Shown here: in pieces, positions 33,513-45,368 of the stretch
How the letters are laid out: each line of letters starts with the position of its first letter
How positions within the stretch are numbered: position 1 is the first letter of the stretch
From: Zopfochytrium polystomum
Taxonomy: Eukaryota; Chytridiomycota; Chytridiomycetes; Chytridiales; Chytridiaceae
Length of the DNA: 64,000 nucleotides
NCBI GenBank assembly: GCA_025765615.1
Contig: JAIVFJ010000010.1
Coordinates: 186,001-250,000 of the forward strand
Direction: 5' to 3'
Notes under the pieces: model-generated
Seen by the model: only the letters and a program-made list of their open reading frames with translations
Told to the model about the DNA's origin: nothing
Databases searched by the model: none
Translations under genes and position numbers: made by a program

Positions 33513-34589
33513 TAGTTTTTGGAGACCTGCACCTCTAACAACTGTCCCTGTGCCCTCTTAATAATACTTACTCATTTTCAACAGGGCATAACAAATTAGG
33601 AATTAATGATATGGTGTTTTCCTCGTCTATCAACCAATGGAGTTGGCAGTTCAATTTCTGGATTCCCTGATACAATTATCATTGACATGGCCACCTTTTG
33701 AGATCAGAGTGTTTTCAACCACACTGAAACTCTCACCATCAAACATATTAGTGATTGGGATGACCAATAGTTGTGCAAGTGCCAACTCTCACGACCATGG
33801 CAACCTTGTGCAATTTCCTCATAACTTTGGACTCTGTTACATCAAGCTAAGCCTCTCTTTATCAATAGGGTATTCCATAGTTTGAATACTGAGTCCAGAT
33901 TCATCTGGCTAAAATGGATAGAGCGTTTTCCCAAGCCAGCAGCCTGGCACCAAGAAGACCATGCCCAGTTGGTGCCAATCCATGCTGAGACCACTTTGCA
34001 ACTCTGTGCTGATAATCATCGTTCACTTATTCCAAGCATCCTCCATCTAATTGGCAATACAGTGCCGGTGATCATCTTTCACTTATCCCTAGAATCCTCC
34101 CCCTTAAGTGGAAGATGATGTTTGATGTTGTACTGGCAAAATGGTTAGAGGATTGTTAAACTACTCAACCAGTCCTTGTTCTATCAATGAATGGACCGCA
34201 AATTGTCTTTGGCTGAAGTGCTGAAGTTATGTGAGAGAAGATAAAGAGAGGCTTAGCCTGATGTAACAGAGTCCAAGGCCAAGAGGAAATTGCACAAGGT
34301 TGCCATGGTTGTGAGGGTTGGCACTTGCATAACTATTGGTCATCCCAATCACTAATATGTTTGATAGTGAGAGTTTCAGTGTGGTTGAAAACACTCTGAT
34401 CTCAAATGGTGACCATGTCAATGATAATTTTATCAGGGAATCCAGAAATTGAACCGCCGACTCCATGGGTTGATAGACGAGGAAAACACCATATCATTAA
34501 TTGCTAATTTGTTATGCCCTGTTGAAAATGAGTAAGTATTATTAAAAGGGCACAGGGGCAGTTGTTAGTGGTGCAGGTCTCCAAAAACT
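33513..34589. repeat. Inverted repeat with about 350-bp arms
   Basis: Left arm 33513-33864 and right arm 34240-34589 are reverse complements with few differences, separated by 375 bp. Each arm holds a frame of about 80 codons (same peptide, FLDSLI.LSLTW.PFEIRVFSTTLKLS). The structure may be a foldback element or two facing LTR fragments. The spacer contains a partly tandem TGCTGATAATCATCGTTCACTTATTCC-type repeat (34008-34110). Confidence 0.7.
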
Positions 34590-34850
34590 GGAATGCCTGT
34601 GTTGATGTTCATGGAATGATGAATCATTACTGACAGGAGACTGCATGGCTGTATGTTGAGAGGATAAAGGCAATTACATTGATGCATATCAAAAGCAAAG
34701 AGCAAAACACTAAGCAGATTCATTATTAGTTGATGGAGCTAGTTGGTTTTTGAGGACCTCTGCTGTTTGTTGTTCAATCAATATGAAGAGGCAGATAACC
34801 AGGATAGTAACAGTTGGTGTGGTGATTTCTGGTGCAGTAGTAGCTGAGTG

Positions 34851-36025
34851 TGATGAAATCCCACCCAGGACTGGAGGGACTTGGTGTGTGTGGGGATGAA
34901 GAGTGAGAGAGAGAGAGAGAGAGCAGTGATGATGGAAAAGGGAGAGGAGTGAGAGGATGTAGAGAGGAGAGAGGAGTGAGTGGGCAGAGATGGAAGAGAG
35001 AGCAAATGGAGGAAGAGAGATTGGCTTGTTTTGCACTGGATTCTGTCAAAGCAGCAAGGAGGGGGTTGGATTCCTTTTTTGATCTCTGTGAGAGGTTGCT
35101 GCTTTTATACTCCTGCAGGTTGGAGCCATCAGAAAACAGAGAGAGCAGTGGGCTGCACAGAGCAGGCCACAGAAATGAGATAAAACAGGCTGAGCACCAA
35201 CCCCCATCCTGGGCTAAGTACCCATTCAGGGCTGAGTACCACCCAGGGCTGGGCATCACTCAGGGCTGAGTACCAGCCAGGGCTAAGTACCAGCCAGGGC
35301 TGAGTACCACCTTGGGCTGAGCACTTTGTCTGGGCTGAGTACCACCAGGAACCAATTTACAGCTTGTTTGAGAAACAGTTGCTTGTAAATTGGTTTGGTT
35401 GTTTCCAAATCAGGAAGCTTGTTTGGGAAACAAGCCGCTTTTTTCCTTGTTTTTAGAAATCCAATGATTGGTGCAATCTCTGGTGAGCTCAGTTTTTATC
35501 TCACTTTTAGAAATGCAGTGATTGGTGCAATCCCTGATTCCTAAATGCCTGTTGCATTGCTCAGATTGCACAGAACAGCAGGAAAGCTGGAATTCCGGAT
35601 CAGGGAGTGGAATTCCGATGCAGAGAGCGGAATTCTGGTGCAGAGAGCGGAATTCTGATGCAGAGAGCGGAATTCCGATGCAGAGAGCGGAATTCCGATG
35701 CAGAGAGCGGAATTCCGGAGCATTGGGCAGTGGTACACTGCTTCTGCATGCTTGCTGTGCTGTGTTACATGTGCAGAGTGCGTAGTTTGAGCGTTTTTGT
35801 GCATGTTCTAATTGCATTGTTCCTACCGGTAGGATGAACAAAGCTAGAACAACAGCCGCCTTTGCCTATCTCTTTTTATTGAGAACAGATTAGCCCTTCC
35901 GAGCGCCCCATTCAAGTATTGAATCTACTGAGCCCTTCAAACACCGCATCCAATGTGATTGGATGGAGTACTCAAAGGGATCATCAGTAACGGGCGTAGT
36001 GTACCCCGTGGGTCGAATCTCAACA
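34851..36025 (-). repeat. 3' LTR of copia element B
   Basis: Reverse complement runs TGTTGAGATTCG...TTTCATCA. It contains a GA microsatellite (34902-34921), a degenerate 20-23-bp GGGCTGAGTACCA-type tandem array (35190-35350) and about seven units of a 20-bp GGAATTCCGATGCAGAGAGC array (35588-35728), with a TATAAAA box on the minus strand near 35107. Confidence 0.88.
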
Positions 36026-36189
36026 CACCCCCGCAATATAAAGAGAGGGGGCAACTGTTTCTCCTGGAGTACATGGCTGTCCAACAATGCCAGCCAAGCA
36101 GTGGGACTCGAACCCACCCATGTACCCCCCTACACTTGTGAAAACCTGCATGAACCCACAAGTGTAGCTGGAGAAGCCAGAGAGAGCCT
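36026..36189 (-). other. Short interval between RT/RNase H stop and 3' LTR
   Basis: On the minus strand it contains a perfect tRNA T-arm-like hairpin (36101-36117, GTGGG-TTCGAGT-CCCAC, matching the polymerase III B-box) and ends in a GCGGGGGTG purine tract before the LTR, the likely plus-strand primer. Confidence 0.5.
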
Positions 36190-38115
36190 TTAGACTAAGC
36201 GTTGTGCTGATTTGAGCGTGGGCACCACGCTTACACCTTGGAGGTCGGCGAGACTGCAAATTCCCATCAGTGATGCAAGCTTTGCATGTTGAGCTGCGGG
36301 AAGAGCTTTGGTGAGAAGGTCGGCAATCATCTTGTCCGTTGGGCAATGAATGAGTTGAACCTCCTTTTTCTCCAAGTGGTCCCGTATGAAATGCAACCTC
36401 ACGTCAAAGTGTTTGACCCGACCATGGTGTATTGGATTCATAGCAATAGCTATGGTTGAACGATTGTCTTCAAAAACAGTAGTGGGCTTATTTAAATCCA
36501 TACCCAGCTCCTGGAAGAGCATTCGTAGCCAGATTGCCTCTTTGATGGCCTCAGTAAGGGAGAAGTATTCCGCCTCAGTTGAGGACAAAGCGACAACTGA
36601 TTGTTTCTTGCTGTACCATGTAATAGCACCCCCGCAAAGCATGAACACATGCCCTGACCTCGACTTGCGTCCACCCTCTTCAGCATAGCTGGCATCAGCG
36701 TAGCCATGTGGTTCATCCCACTCTGGGTAAGAAATACCCGCAGCTTTCTCTACCTCTGGGAGCGTTGCATTGGTGATGCATGTCATCTGGGAGTCTCCCT
36801 TTTGGTAGAAAAGTCCATGATCCCAGGTAGCGCGGACATATCGCAGCAATCTGTCAAGCGCAAGGGAATCTGAATGGGTTGGAGTGGACTGGTATTGTGC
36901 AAGTGTATTCACAGCATACGCAATGTCAGGGCGTGTCAAGTTTGCAAGGTAAGCAAGTTGCATGAGTGTGCTTCGGAAGTATTCCGACTCTTTTTGTGGA
37001 AGTTTTCCAGAGTCCACATCGTGCATCCATGTCGTGGACATGGGAGTTGCTTTGCTTTTGACAGGTAAGCCTTCATCGTCACACCAGTAGTTTGCTTCCT
37101 CCAAGACATGCTGTGTGTAGTTTTTCTGTCCAATAAAGATTCCATCTTTGATTTTCTCAACTTGGATGCCTACAGCAACTTTTGGGTTGAGGTCCTCGCG
37201 GATTTTGAACTTTGATTTGATCAGAGAAAGAATTTTGGCAATTTCTTCTTCAGTGTGACTGAAGATGAGGATGTCATCTACGTATAGAGTGATGATGGTC
37301 TTGACCTTTCCATCAGGGTGCCTTTGCACAAAGACACAGTGGTCAGTCTTCAATTGCGTAAATCCAATTTCTACTAGGAAGTCGCGGATTGTTTTGTACC
37401 ACTGTCGACCAGACTGGTGCAGTCCGTACAGACTCTTCCTGAGTAAACAGACAAGAAGTATCCCGTCTGCACCACTTATCTCAAAGCCTTCTGGTTGTTC
37501 CATGAAGTTTTCAATGTCCAGTTTGGCGTTCAAGTATGCGGTTTCGACATCAAGTCCTGCAAGTATGAGGTCAAACAGCAACGAGATAGCAAGGATTGCC
37601 CTTATGGAGGAGCTGCGGACGACAGGGGAGAAGGACTCATTGTAGTCCTGACCAAAGATCTGAGTGTAACCCCGACCAACAAGGCGAGCCTTGAAGCGTT
37701 CAAGGTACCCTTCACTGTCAAACTTGTAGGCAAAAACCCATTTGGGCTTGAGTATCTTACGCCCTTTAGGTCGAGCCACTAAGTCCCAGACATGCTTTGA
37801 TGTGATCGAATTGATCTCTGAGAGTTGAGCTGCCTTCCAATACTTTGCAAAAGGAGAACGCATGGCCTCTTTATGTGAAGCAGGGAGTGGTGGTAAGTCC
37901 CGCTGGTGGATCCTTTCTGTTGGATATGCTGTGACTTCCTCCGGCTCAAGCACAGTGTATGCTTTGAGCGTTTGGTAGAGTTCACGAAATTGTCCCCGTG
38001 CTATCCGTAGTTTACGAATTCTTGCAGTTAAAGCGCGGAGTGTTTTCCGACTGTAAGTGGAAGGACTTGTGGCAATTGATGGTTTTGTTCGTAGTTTACA
38101 AAGGTTTGCCTTCAA
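36190..38115 (-). CDS. Copia element B reverse transcriptase and RNase H
   Basis: A 641-residue open frame. Reverse transcriptase: KPKWVFAYKFDSEGYLERFKARLVGRGYTQ (about residues 120-150, shortened motif), LDVETAYLNA with its catalytic Asp, LYGLHQSGRQWY, and the YVDDIL catalytic box. RNase H: YLANLTRPDIAYAVNTL, GYADASYAEEGGRKSRSG, LSSTEAEYFSLTEA, EDNRSTIAIA and the terminal IADLLTKALP. All catalytic residues expected for copia RT/RNase H are visible, and no stop interrupts. It is separated from the integrase frame by two frame changes (near 38400 and 38120), so expression as one polyprotein is doubtful. Confidence 0.88.
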   Translation of the reverse strand: MKANLCKLRTKPSIATSPSTYSRKTLRALTARIRKLRIARGQFRELYQTLKAYTVLEPEEVTAYPTERIHQRDLPPLPASHKEAMRSPFAKYWKAAQLSEINSITSKHVWDLVARPKGRKILKPKWVFAYKFDSEGYLERFKARLVGRGYTQIFGQDYNESFSPVVRSSSIRAILAISLLFDLILAGLDVETAYLNAKLDIENFMEQPEGFEISGADGILLVCLLRKSLYGLHQSGRQWYKTIRDFLVEIGFTQLKTDHCVFVQRHPDGKVKTIITLYVDDILIFSHTEEEIAKILSLIKSKFKIREDLNPKVAVGIQVEKIKDGIFIGQKNYTQHVLEEANYWCDDEGLPVKSKATPMSTTWMHDVDSGKLPQKESEYFRSTLMQLAYLANLTRPDIAYAVNTLAQYQSTPTHSDSLALDRLLRYVRATWDHGLFYQKGDSQMTCITNATLPEVEKAAGISYPEWDEPHGYADASYAEEGGRKSRSGHVFMLCGGAITWYSKKQSVVALSSTEAEYFSLTEAIKEAIWLRMLFQELGMDLNKPTTVFEDNRSTIAIAMNPIHHGRVKHFDVRLHFIRDHLEKKEVQLIHCPTDKMIADLLTKALPAAQHAKLASLMGICSLADLQGVSVVPTLKSAQRLV

Positions 38116-38125
38116 TGCCAGGTAG

Positions 38126-39121
38126 TCACGTAAACCTGATGGCTCTCGTGGTAATGATTGGGGGATTTGTTGCCTCCCCTGTTGACTCTGGCAAAGCTAG
38201 AATGTCAGGGGAAGTTGAGCGCTCCCTAGGAGGGATTTCCTGTTCATCAGGTATTGACTCTGGTTCAGAATCAGAAGCGTCGTATAGCATACCCGGCTGT
38301 AGATCTCCCCCCTGTGATTCTGCAGGTGGTACATCGTCTTCTTGTGAGTCAGACAGAGCGTCAGGATGTGCCACATCTGGATCAGTGGACATAGCAGGGG
38401 TATGCAAGCGAGGTGGAAAGATATTGGAAATCCTGAGCTGTGGGTTGGACTGGTCCCCATTCCTTCAAGCGGGAGTCATGAAGGAACTGTCTCCAGTTCC
38501 GCACAATGCCAGGAAAAACATTTTCGTGAAAGGAGACATGGAAGTGTTCCGATATTCTCTGAGTTTTCAAGTCGTAGACTACTGGAAGAGTGTTTCCTTT
38601 ATACCCTAAGAATATGCCTGGCGCCCCTTTGTCAGGATGTTTAAGTGTTCGCTTTTCCTTTGGGATACGGTGGATAACCAAACAGCCAAAGGTGCGGATG
38701 TGATCAACATTTGGCTTTTCACCGTACCAAGCTTCATAAGGTGTTTTCTTAGTGTAAGAGTGGTAAACCCTGTTCTTGATGTATGCTGCGTAGCGGACTG
38801 CATACACAAAGAAAGAGTGGGGCAATCGTGACTCTAAGAGCATGCAGTGTGCCATGTCTTTGAGAGTGTTGACCTGACGTTCTACCAGCCCATTGAATTC
38901 CTTGGTGAATGCAGGACTAGGTTCTAAAACAATAGGAGGATGCCGAGTATTGGCCCAAGTTTTGAATTCTCCATCTTTGAAGATTTCCCCCCTGTCACAG
39001 CGCACAGATGTGATATGTTTGCCATGTTGTTGTTCAAACCTTTCGATCGTAGACCGGAATCTTGTGGGCGCGTCGGACAAAGAGTTGAGGAACTCAATGT
39101 CAAGCCAACGGGTTGACTCTT
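38126..39121 (-). pseudogene. Copia element B integrase (5'-truncated) and linker
   Basis: From the junction at 39121 the minus frame reads ESTRWLDIEFLNSL...RCDRGEIF (second core Asp)...NGLVERQ (core Glu)...KTPYEAWYGEKPN...FGCLV, the copia integrase core and its conserved C-terminal half. The zinc-binding region and first core Asp are missing because the inverted copy starts here. The frame ends at 38382, and an acidic linker continues in another frame (38126-38407: DPDVAHPDALSDSQEDD...). Truncated and shifted, so not functional as it stands. Confidence 0.85.
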
Positions 39122-40375
39122 TGTTGAGATTCGACCCACGGGGTACACTACGCCCGTTACTGATGATCCCTTTGAGAACTCCATCCAATCACATTGGATG
39201 GGGTGTTTGAAGGGCTCAGTAGATTCAATACTTGAATGGGGCGCTCGGAAGGGCTAATCTGTTCTCAATAAAAAGAGATAGGCAAAGGCGGCTGTTGTTC
39301 TAGCTTTGTTCATCCTACCGGTAGGAACAATGCAATTAGAACATGCACAAAAACACTCAAACTACGCACTCTGCACACGTAACACAGCACAGCAAGCATG
39401 CAGAAGCAGTGTACCACTGCGCAATGCTCCGAAATTCCGCTCTCTGCATCGGAATTCCGCTCTCTGCACCGGAATTCCGCACTCTGCATCGGAATTCCGC
39501 TTCCTGATCTGGAATTCCTCTCTCTGCACTGGAATTCCGCTTCCTGATCTGGAATTCCAGCTTTCCTGCTGTGCTGTGCAATCTGAGCAATGCAACAGGC
39601 ATTTAGGAATCAGGGATTGCACCAATCACTGCATTTCTAAAAGCGAGATAAAAGCTGAGCTCACCAGAGATTGCACCAATCATTGGATTTCTAAAAACAA
39701 GGAAAAAAGCGGCTTGTTTCCCAAACAAGCTTCCTGATTTGGAAACAACCAAACCAATTTACAAGCAACTGTTTCTCAAACAAGCTGTAAATTGGTTCCT
39801 GGTGGTACTCAGCCCAGACAAAGTGCTCAGCCCAAGGTGGTACTCAGCCCTGGCTGGTACTTAGCCCTGGGTGGTGCACAGCCCAGGCTGGTACTCAGCC
39901 CTGGGTGGTGCTCAGCCCAGGCTGGTACTCAGCCCTGGCTGGTATTCATCCCTGAGTGATGCCCAGCCCTGGGTGGTACTCAGCCCTGAATGGGTACTTA
40001 GCCCAGGCTGGGGTTTGGTGCTCAGCCTGTTTTATCTCATTTCTGTGGCCTGCTCTGTGCAACCCACTGCTCCCTCTGTTTTCTGATGGCTCCAACCTGC
40101 AGGAGTATAAAAGCAGCAACCTCTCACAGAGATCAAACAAGGAAAAAGGAATCCAACCCCCTCCTTGCTGCTTTAACAGAATCCAGTGCAAAACAAGCCA
40201 ATCTCTCTTCCTCCACTTGCTCTCTCTTCCATCTCTGCCCACTCACTCCTCTCTCCTCTCTCCATCCTCTCACTCCTCTCCCTTTTCCATCATCACTGCT
40301 CTCTCTCTCTCTCTCTCTCTCTCTCTTCATCCCCACACACACCAAGTCCCTCCAGTCCTGGGTGGGATTTCATCA
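39122..40375 (+). repeat. LTR of the inverted (plus-strand) copia B copy
   Basis: TGTTGAGATTCG...TTTCATCA, 1254 bp: same family as the two flanking minus LTRs but 79 bp longer, with different counts in the GCTGGTACTCAGCCCT-type array (39795-40030), a divergent EcoRI-site-rich 20-bp array (39430-39560) and a CT microsatellite. A TATAAAA box is at 40106-40112. It therefore came from a different element copy. Confidence 0.85.
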
Positions 40376-40588
40376 CAAAGCTACCTACAAGCCGTCGGCC
40401 ACACTCGTACGCTCGAACAGGGCCCTGCTGCTCTTACAAGAAAAGGGTTTCTGACTCTAAACAAGACCAACCTGTCTGTGAGCACCGGCTCACCAGCTAC
40501 TTTAAGGCAACAAAGGGCTCTTGGCTCTCTACAAGAAAAGGGCTACCGCTCTAAACAAGTCCACTGGTCCACCAAGCCGCTACCTAGC

Positions 40589-43240
40589 ATGTCTTCTTCG
40601 ACCCCCAAGGCTGTCCGCTTCTCTTCTTACGGCTACCAGGCTTGGGAACTGCATGTGGAAGAAGTCATCAAGCCGGTCATGGCATACAATCTTGTTGCCA
40701 GCTTCCTCAAGCCTGATTACTTCGGTACGTTCAACGAGCACTGCACCAAGGTCGGCATCGGCGCTGCTCCTCCCAGTATTGGTTCTCCCCCTGAATCCTC
40801 TGCAACGGCGGAGGCCAAGGCTGCGTACAGTGAGATGTACCGTCTGCACCACGCTGCCCTTGACAAGTACCACACTGGTATACGCCAAGAACACAAGACC
40901 TACAGGGAGCTTGAGGCCCAACACGACAAGGCGGTTGCTACCCTCGACTCCTGCTCGCGCATCGAGGATGTGCGCTCCATGAATGCAGCAAACATCACCA
41001 ACTGCGCTGATCGGTACAAGTGGCTCAATGACAAGTACGCCCTGCAGGACCACACTGGTTCACAGCAGGACAAGTGGCTTGCGACTTACAGTCGTTTGGC
41101 AAAACCCAGAGACTCTGGTCCGGCAGTCCAGGAGTGGTACACCACTCTGACCACACTGGTCACGGATTGGCCAAAGCATTTCAAATGTACTGCCACCACT
41201 TGCAGGGGTGTGACAAACATCCTGCGTTCTGCCATCATCCACAAAGCAAGGGAAACGCTGCCTGGACATGAAATCTTCTCTGGCGTTCGTCAAAATCTTC
41301 TCAAGGGGCTGTCAGGCTACGCCAACACCAGCGATCTTGTCAAGGAGTTGACAAACTGCCACACGCTGTACCAGCAAAGCAAAGAGAAGAACAGCAGACA
41401 CTCTGCTCACCATGGCACTTCTGAGATGGAAACAGCTGCTTCAGCAAAGACCTCAGTGGCAACCAAGAAGCGCAAGATCGGTGAGACACTCAACAGCAAG
41501 CCTACTTGTGACCTTCATGGAATCTGGGTCTCACACTCTCGCGAGGAATGCCTCAAGTTCCCTCACGGGAAGTCAGAGCCAGCTCGCCCTGCAAAGAAGG
41601 CCAAGGGCAAGCAGCCTGCACACGCCAAAGAAGCCAAGGCCACGCCAGCTGATTCCAAGAAAGCTACTGAGACTGCCAAGATTGCACGTGAGGTGGCTGC
41701 TAAAGAACACCACCAAGCCTCTTGCGCAGCCTCTGAGGATTCTCCTCCCCACAAATGCTACAGGATGGATACTCCACCACCGCCTACTGAAGCAGAAGAC
41801 GTCGAAATGTTGGAGTTCAGTACTGAGGGTGCTGCGCGCCTTGCAGACACATCAGCTCTAGACGACTTTCTTTCAGTAGAAAGGGCACTTGCGGCACGGG
41901 AGTTTGAAATTGGAACATGCCAGGCCGTTGAGGTGGAGGAGGAATTTGAAGTAGAACTCACAGTTACACTTCTTGACGGCAGAATGGATCCAGACTGGAT
42001 CACTGACAACATTGTCTCAAACGTCGGCTACAAAGTGATGTACGAATCTGGACGTTTCCTCTACCGCAACGTCACCTACCGCCGCATCTATGAGACTGCG
42101 CTGATGGCAAGACTTGCTGGCGGCAACCCACACCAGGTCATCCTTGACTCTGGGGCTTCCAGGACAATGTCGCCTTGTGAAGAGCACTTCACAAACTTGC
42201 GGCCCACCTCCCAGCAGATCAAAACAGCTGACGGCTTTACAACTGCCACTGGAGTGGGCGACTTCACCCTGTTCGTTAACGGAAGAGCTCTCATCATGAG
42301 GAACTCGCTCTATGTGCCAGAGTTCTCAGACACTCTACTCTCAGTTCAGCAAATCGTGCGGCAGACAGGTCACAACGTGACTTTCACAGCAGACACAGCC
42401 CTATTGCACCCTCGGGTACATGGTTCAGACTTTACCATTGCTCACAGGGACACAGGAAATGTTTATGTTGTGGACCCTTCTCTTCTGACGGGACATACTG
42501 GTCTCGACAGGGCAGAACTTGGAAGGGACGCGCCGACTCCTTCGGGGGACGCCCCAGGTGAGTCGCAACAGCAAACTGCTCCTTTGCAAACTGCAACTCC
42601 AACTTTAAGTCAAACTGACCCAGACCCTTTACCAAACCCTCAGAACATTGAAGCAGTCCGAGCTCTTCACAAGAAATTTGGTCACCTGTCTTTATCTTCT
42701 TTGAAGCGTACTTGGTCAAATCTGAATAAAGTTGGTCATTCATTTTTCCTCATTCATGACATTCCCTGCGTGACATGTGATGTTGGGAAATTGAAAGCTT
42801 CGCCTATCCACTCCACTTCCAGACCAAACACCACACTGCTTGGTCGTTTACACACTGATGCTGTCCCACTGCCCGCACGTGGACACCATGGTGAAAAACA
42901 TTGGCAACTGGTTGTGGAAGAGTCAACCCGTTGGCTTGACATTGAGTTCCTCAACTCTTTGTCCGACGCGCCCACAAGATTCCGGTCTACGATCGAAAGG
43001 TTTGAACAACAACATGGCAAACATATCACATCTGTGCGCTGTGACAGGGGGGAAATCTTCAAAGATGGAGAATTCAAAACTTGGGCCAATACTCGGCATC
43101 CTCCTATTGTTTTAGAACCTAGTCCTGCATTCACCAAGGAATTCAATGGGCTGGTAGAACGTCAGGTCAACACTCTCAAAGACATGGCACACTGCATGCT
43201 CTTAGAGTCACGATTGCCCCACTCTTTCTTTGTGTATGCA
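40589..43240 (+). CDS. Copia B gag-protease-integrase polyprotein (plus-strand partial copy)
   Basis: One open frame. Gag starts at MSSSTPKAVRFSSYGYQAWELHVEE; a C-x2-H-x5-H-x4-C finger variant (CDLHG...HSREEC) lies near 41509-41553. Protease has VILDSGASRTMSP near 42139-42177. The integrase zinc region has HKKFGHLS and CVTC (42670-42780), and the core has HTDAV, RCDRGEIF and NGLVERQ, so all three acidic residues are present. The frame leaves element sequence at 43240, inside integrase (HSFFVYA), and runs into the opposite copy, adding a 24-residue foreign tail before a stop at 43312. RT and RNase H are absent in this orientation. Confidence 0.88.
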
Positions 43241-45150
43241 GACCAGTATGTCCCGTCAGAAGAGAAGGGTCCACAACATAAACATTTCCTGTGTCCCTGT
43301 GAGCAATGGTAAAGTCTGAACCATGTACCCGAGGGTGCAATAGGGCTGTGTCTGCTGTGAAAGTCACGTTGTGACCTGTCTGATGCACGATTTGCTGAAC
43401 TGAGAGTAGAGTGTCTGAGAACTCTGGCACATAGAGCGAGTTCCTCATGATGAGAGCTCTTCCGTTAACGAACAGGGTGAAATCGCCCACTCCAGTGGCA
43501 GTTGCAAAGCCGTCAGCTGTTTTGATCTGCTGGGAGGTGGGCCGCAAGTTTGTGAAGTGCTCTTCACAAGGCGACATTGTCCTGGAAGCCCCAGAGTCAA
43601 GGATGACCTGGTGTGGGTTGCCGCCAGCAAGTCTTGCCATCAGCGCAGTCTCATAGATGCGGCGGTAGGTGACGTTGCGGTAGAGGAAACGTCCAGATTC
43701 GTACATCACTTTGTAGCCGACGTTTGAGACAATGTTGTCAGTGATCCAGTCTGGATCCATTCTGCCGTCAAGAAGTGTAACTGTGAGTTCCACTTCAAAT
43801 TCCTCCTCCACCTCAACGGCCTGGCATGTTCCAATTTCAAACTCCCGTGCCGCAAGTGCCCTTTCTACTGAAAGAAAGTCGTCTAGAGCTGATGTGTCTG
43901 CAAGGCGCGCAGCACCCTCAGTACTGAACTCCAACATTTCGACGTCTTCTGCTTCAGTAGGCGGTGGTGGAGTATCCATCCTGTAGCATTTGTGGGGAGG
44001 AGAATCCTCAGAGGCTGCGCAAGAGGCTTGGTGGTGTTCTTTAGCAGCCACCTCACGTGCAATCTTGGCAGTCTCAGTAGCTTTCTTGGAATCAGCTGGC
44101 GTGGCCTTGGCTTCTTTGGCGTGTGCAGGCTGCTTGCCCTTGGCCTTCTTTGCAGGGCGAGCTGGCTCTGACTTCCCGTGAGGGAACTTGAGGCATTCCT
44201 CGCGAGAGTGTGAGACCCAGATTCCATGAAGGTCACAAGTAGGCTTGCCGTTGAGTGCCTCACCGATCTTGCGCTTCTTGGTTGCCACTGAGGTCTTTGC
44301 TGAAGCAGCTGTTTCCATCTCAGAAGTGCCGTGGTGAGCAGAGTGTCTGCTGTTCTTCTCTTTGCTTTGCTGGTACAGCGTGTGGCAGTTTGTCAACTCC
44401 TTGATGAGATCGCTGGTGTTGGCGTAGCCTGACAGCCCCTTGAGAAGATTTTGACGAACGCCAGAGAAGATTTCATGTCCAGGCAGCGTTTCCCTTGCTT
44501 TGTGGATGATGGCAGAACGCAGGATGTTTGTCACACCCCTGCAAGTGGTGGCAGTACATTTGAAATGCTTTGGCCAATCCGTGACCAGTGTGGTCAGAGT
44601 GGTGTACCACTCCTGGACTGCCGGACCAGAGTCTCTGGGTTTTGCCAAACGACTGTAAGTCGCAAGCCACTTGTCCTGCTGTGAACCAGTGTGGTCCTGC
44701 AGGGCGTACTTGTCATTGAGCCACTTGTACCGATCAGCGCAGTTGGTGATGTTTGCTGCATTCATGGAGCGCACATCCTCGATGCGCGAGCAGGAGTCGA
44801 GGGTAGCAACCGCCTTGTCGTGTTGGGCCTCAAGCTCCCTGTAGGTCTTGTGTTCTTGGCGTATACCAGTGTGGTACTTGTCAAGGGCAGCGTGGTGCAG
44901 ACGGTACATCTCACTGTACGCAGCCTTGGCCTCCGCCGTTGCAGAGGATTCAGGGGGAGAACCAATACTGGGAGGAGCAGCGCCAATGCCGACCTTGGTG
45001 CAGTGCTCGTTGAACGTACCGAAGTAATCAGGCTTGAGGAAGCTGGCAACAAGATTGTATGCCATGACCGGCTTGATGACTTCTTCCACATGCAGTTCCC
45101 AAGCCTGGTAGCCGTAAGAAGAGAAGCGGACAGCCTTGGGGGTCGAAGAA
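43241..45150 (-). CDS. Copia B gag-protease (minus copy, 3'-truncated)
   Basis: Minus-strand counterpart of the plus copy: the same gag start (MSSSTPKAV...; ATG at about 45153) through the CDLHG...EEC finger to protease VILDSGASRTMSP near 43590. A few substitutions separate the two copies (for example ALNGKP versus TLNSKP; IVHQT versus IVRQT). The frame leaves gag-pol sequence after VDPSLLTGHTGL at 43241 and reads into antisense of the plus copy until a stop at 43176. Its own integrase N-terminus is missing. Confidence 0.85.
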
Positions 45151-45368
45151 GACATGCTAGGTAGCGGCTTGGTTGACCAGTGGACTTGTTTAGAGCGGTA
45201 GCCCTTTTCTTGTAGAGAGCCAAGAGCCCTTTGTTGCCTTAAAGTAGCTGGTAAGCCGGTGCTCACAGACAGGTTGGTCTTGTTTAGAGTCAGAAACCCT
45301 TTTCTTGTAAGAGCAGCAGGGCCCTGTTCGAGCGTACAAGTGTGGCCGACGGCTTGTAGATAGCTTTG

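Noticed and set aside
35588..35728. Regular 20-bp repeats suggestive of a CRISPR array
   Set aside because: The units are directly adjacent with no unique spacers, lie inside a copia LTR present three times, and the genome is eukaryotic. It is a minisatellite.
36060..36180. Possible tRNA gene on the minus strand
   Set aside because: Only the T-arm is present; no matching acceptor-stem half, D-arm or anticodon arm was found at the expected distance.
43241..43312. C-terminal 24-residue tail of the plus-strand copia polyprotein as a novel domain
   Set aside because: It is antisense of the oppositely oriented protease region read through the palindrome junction.
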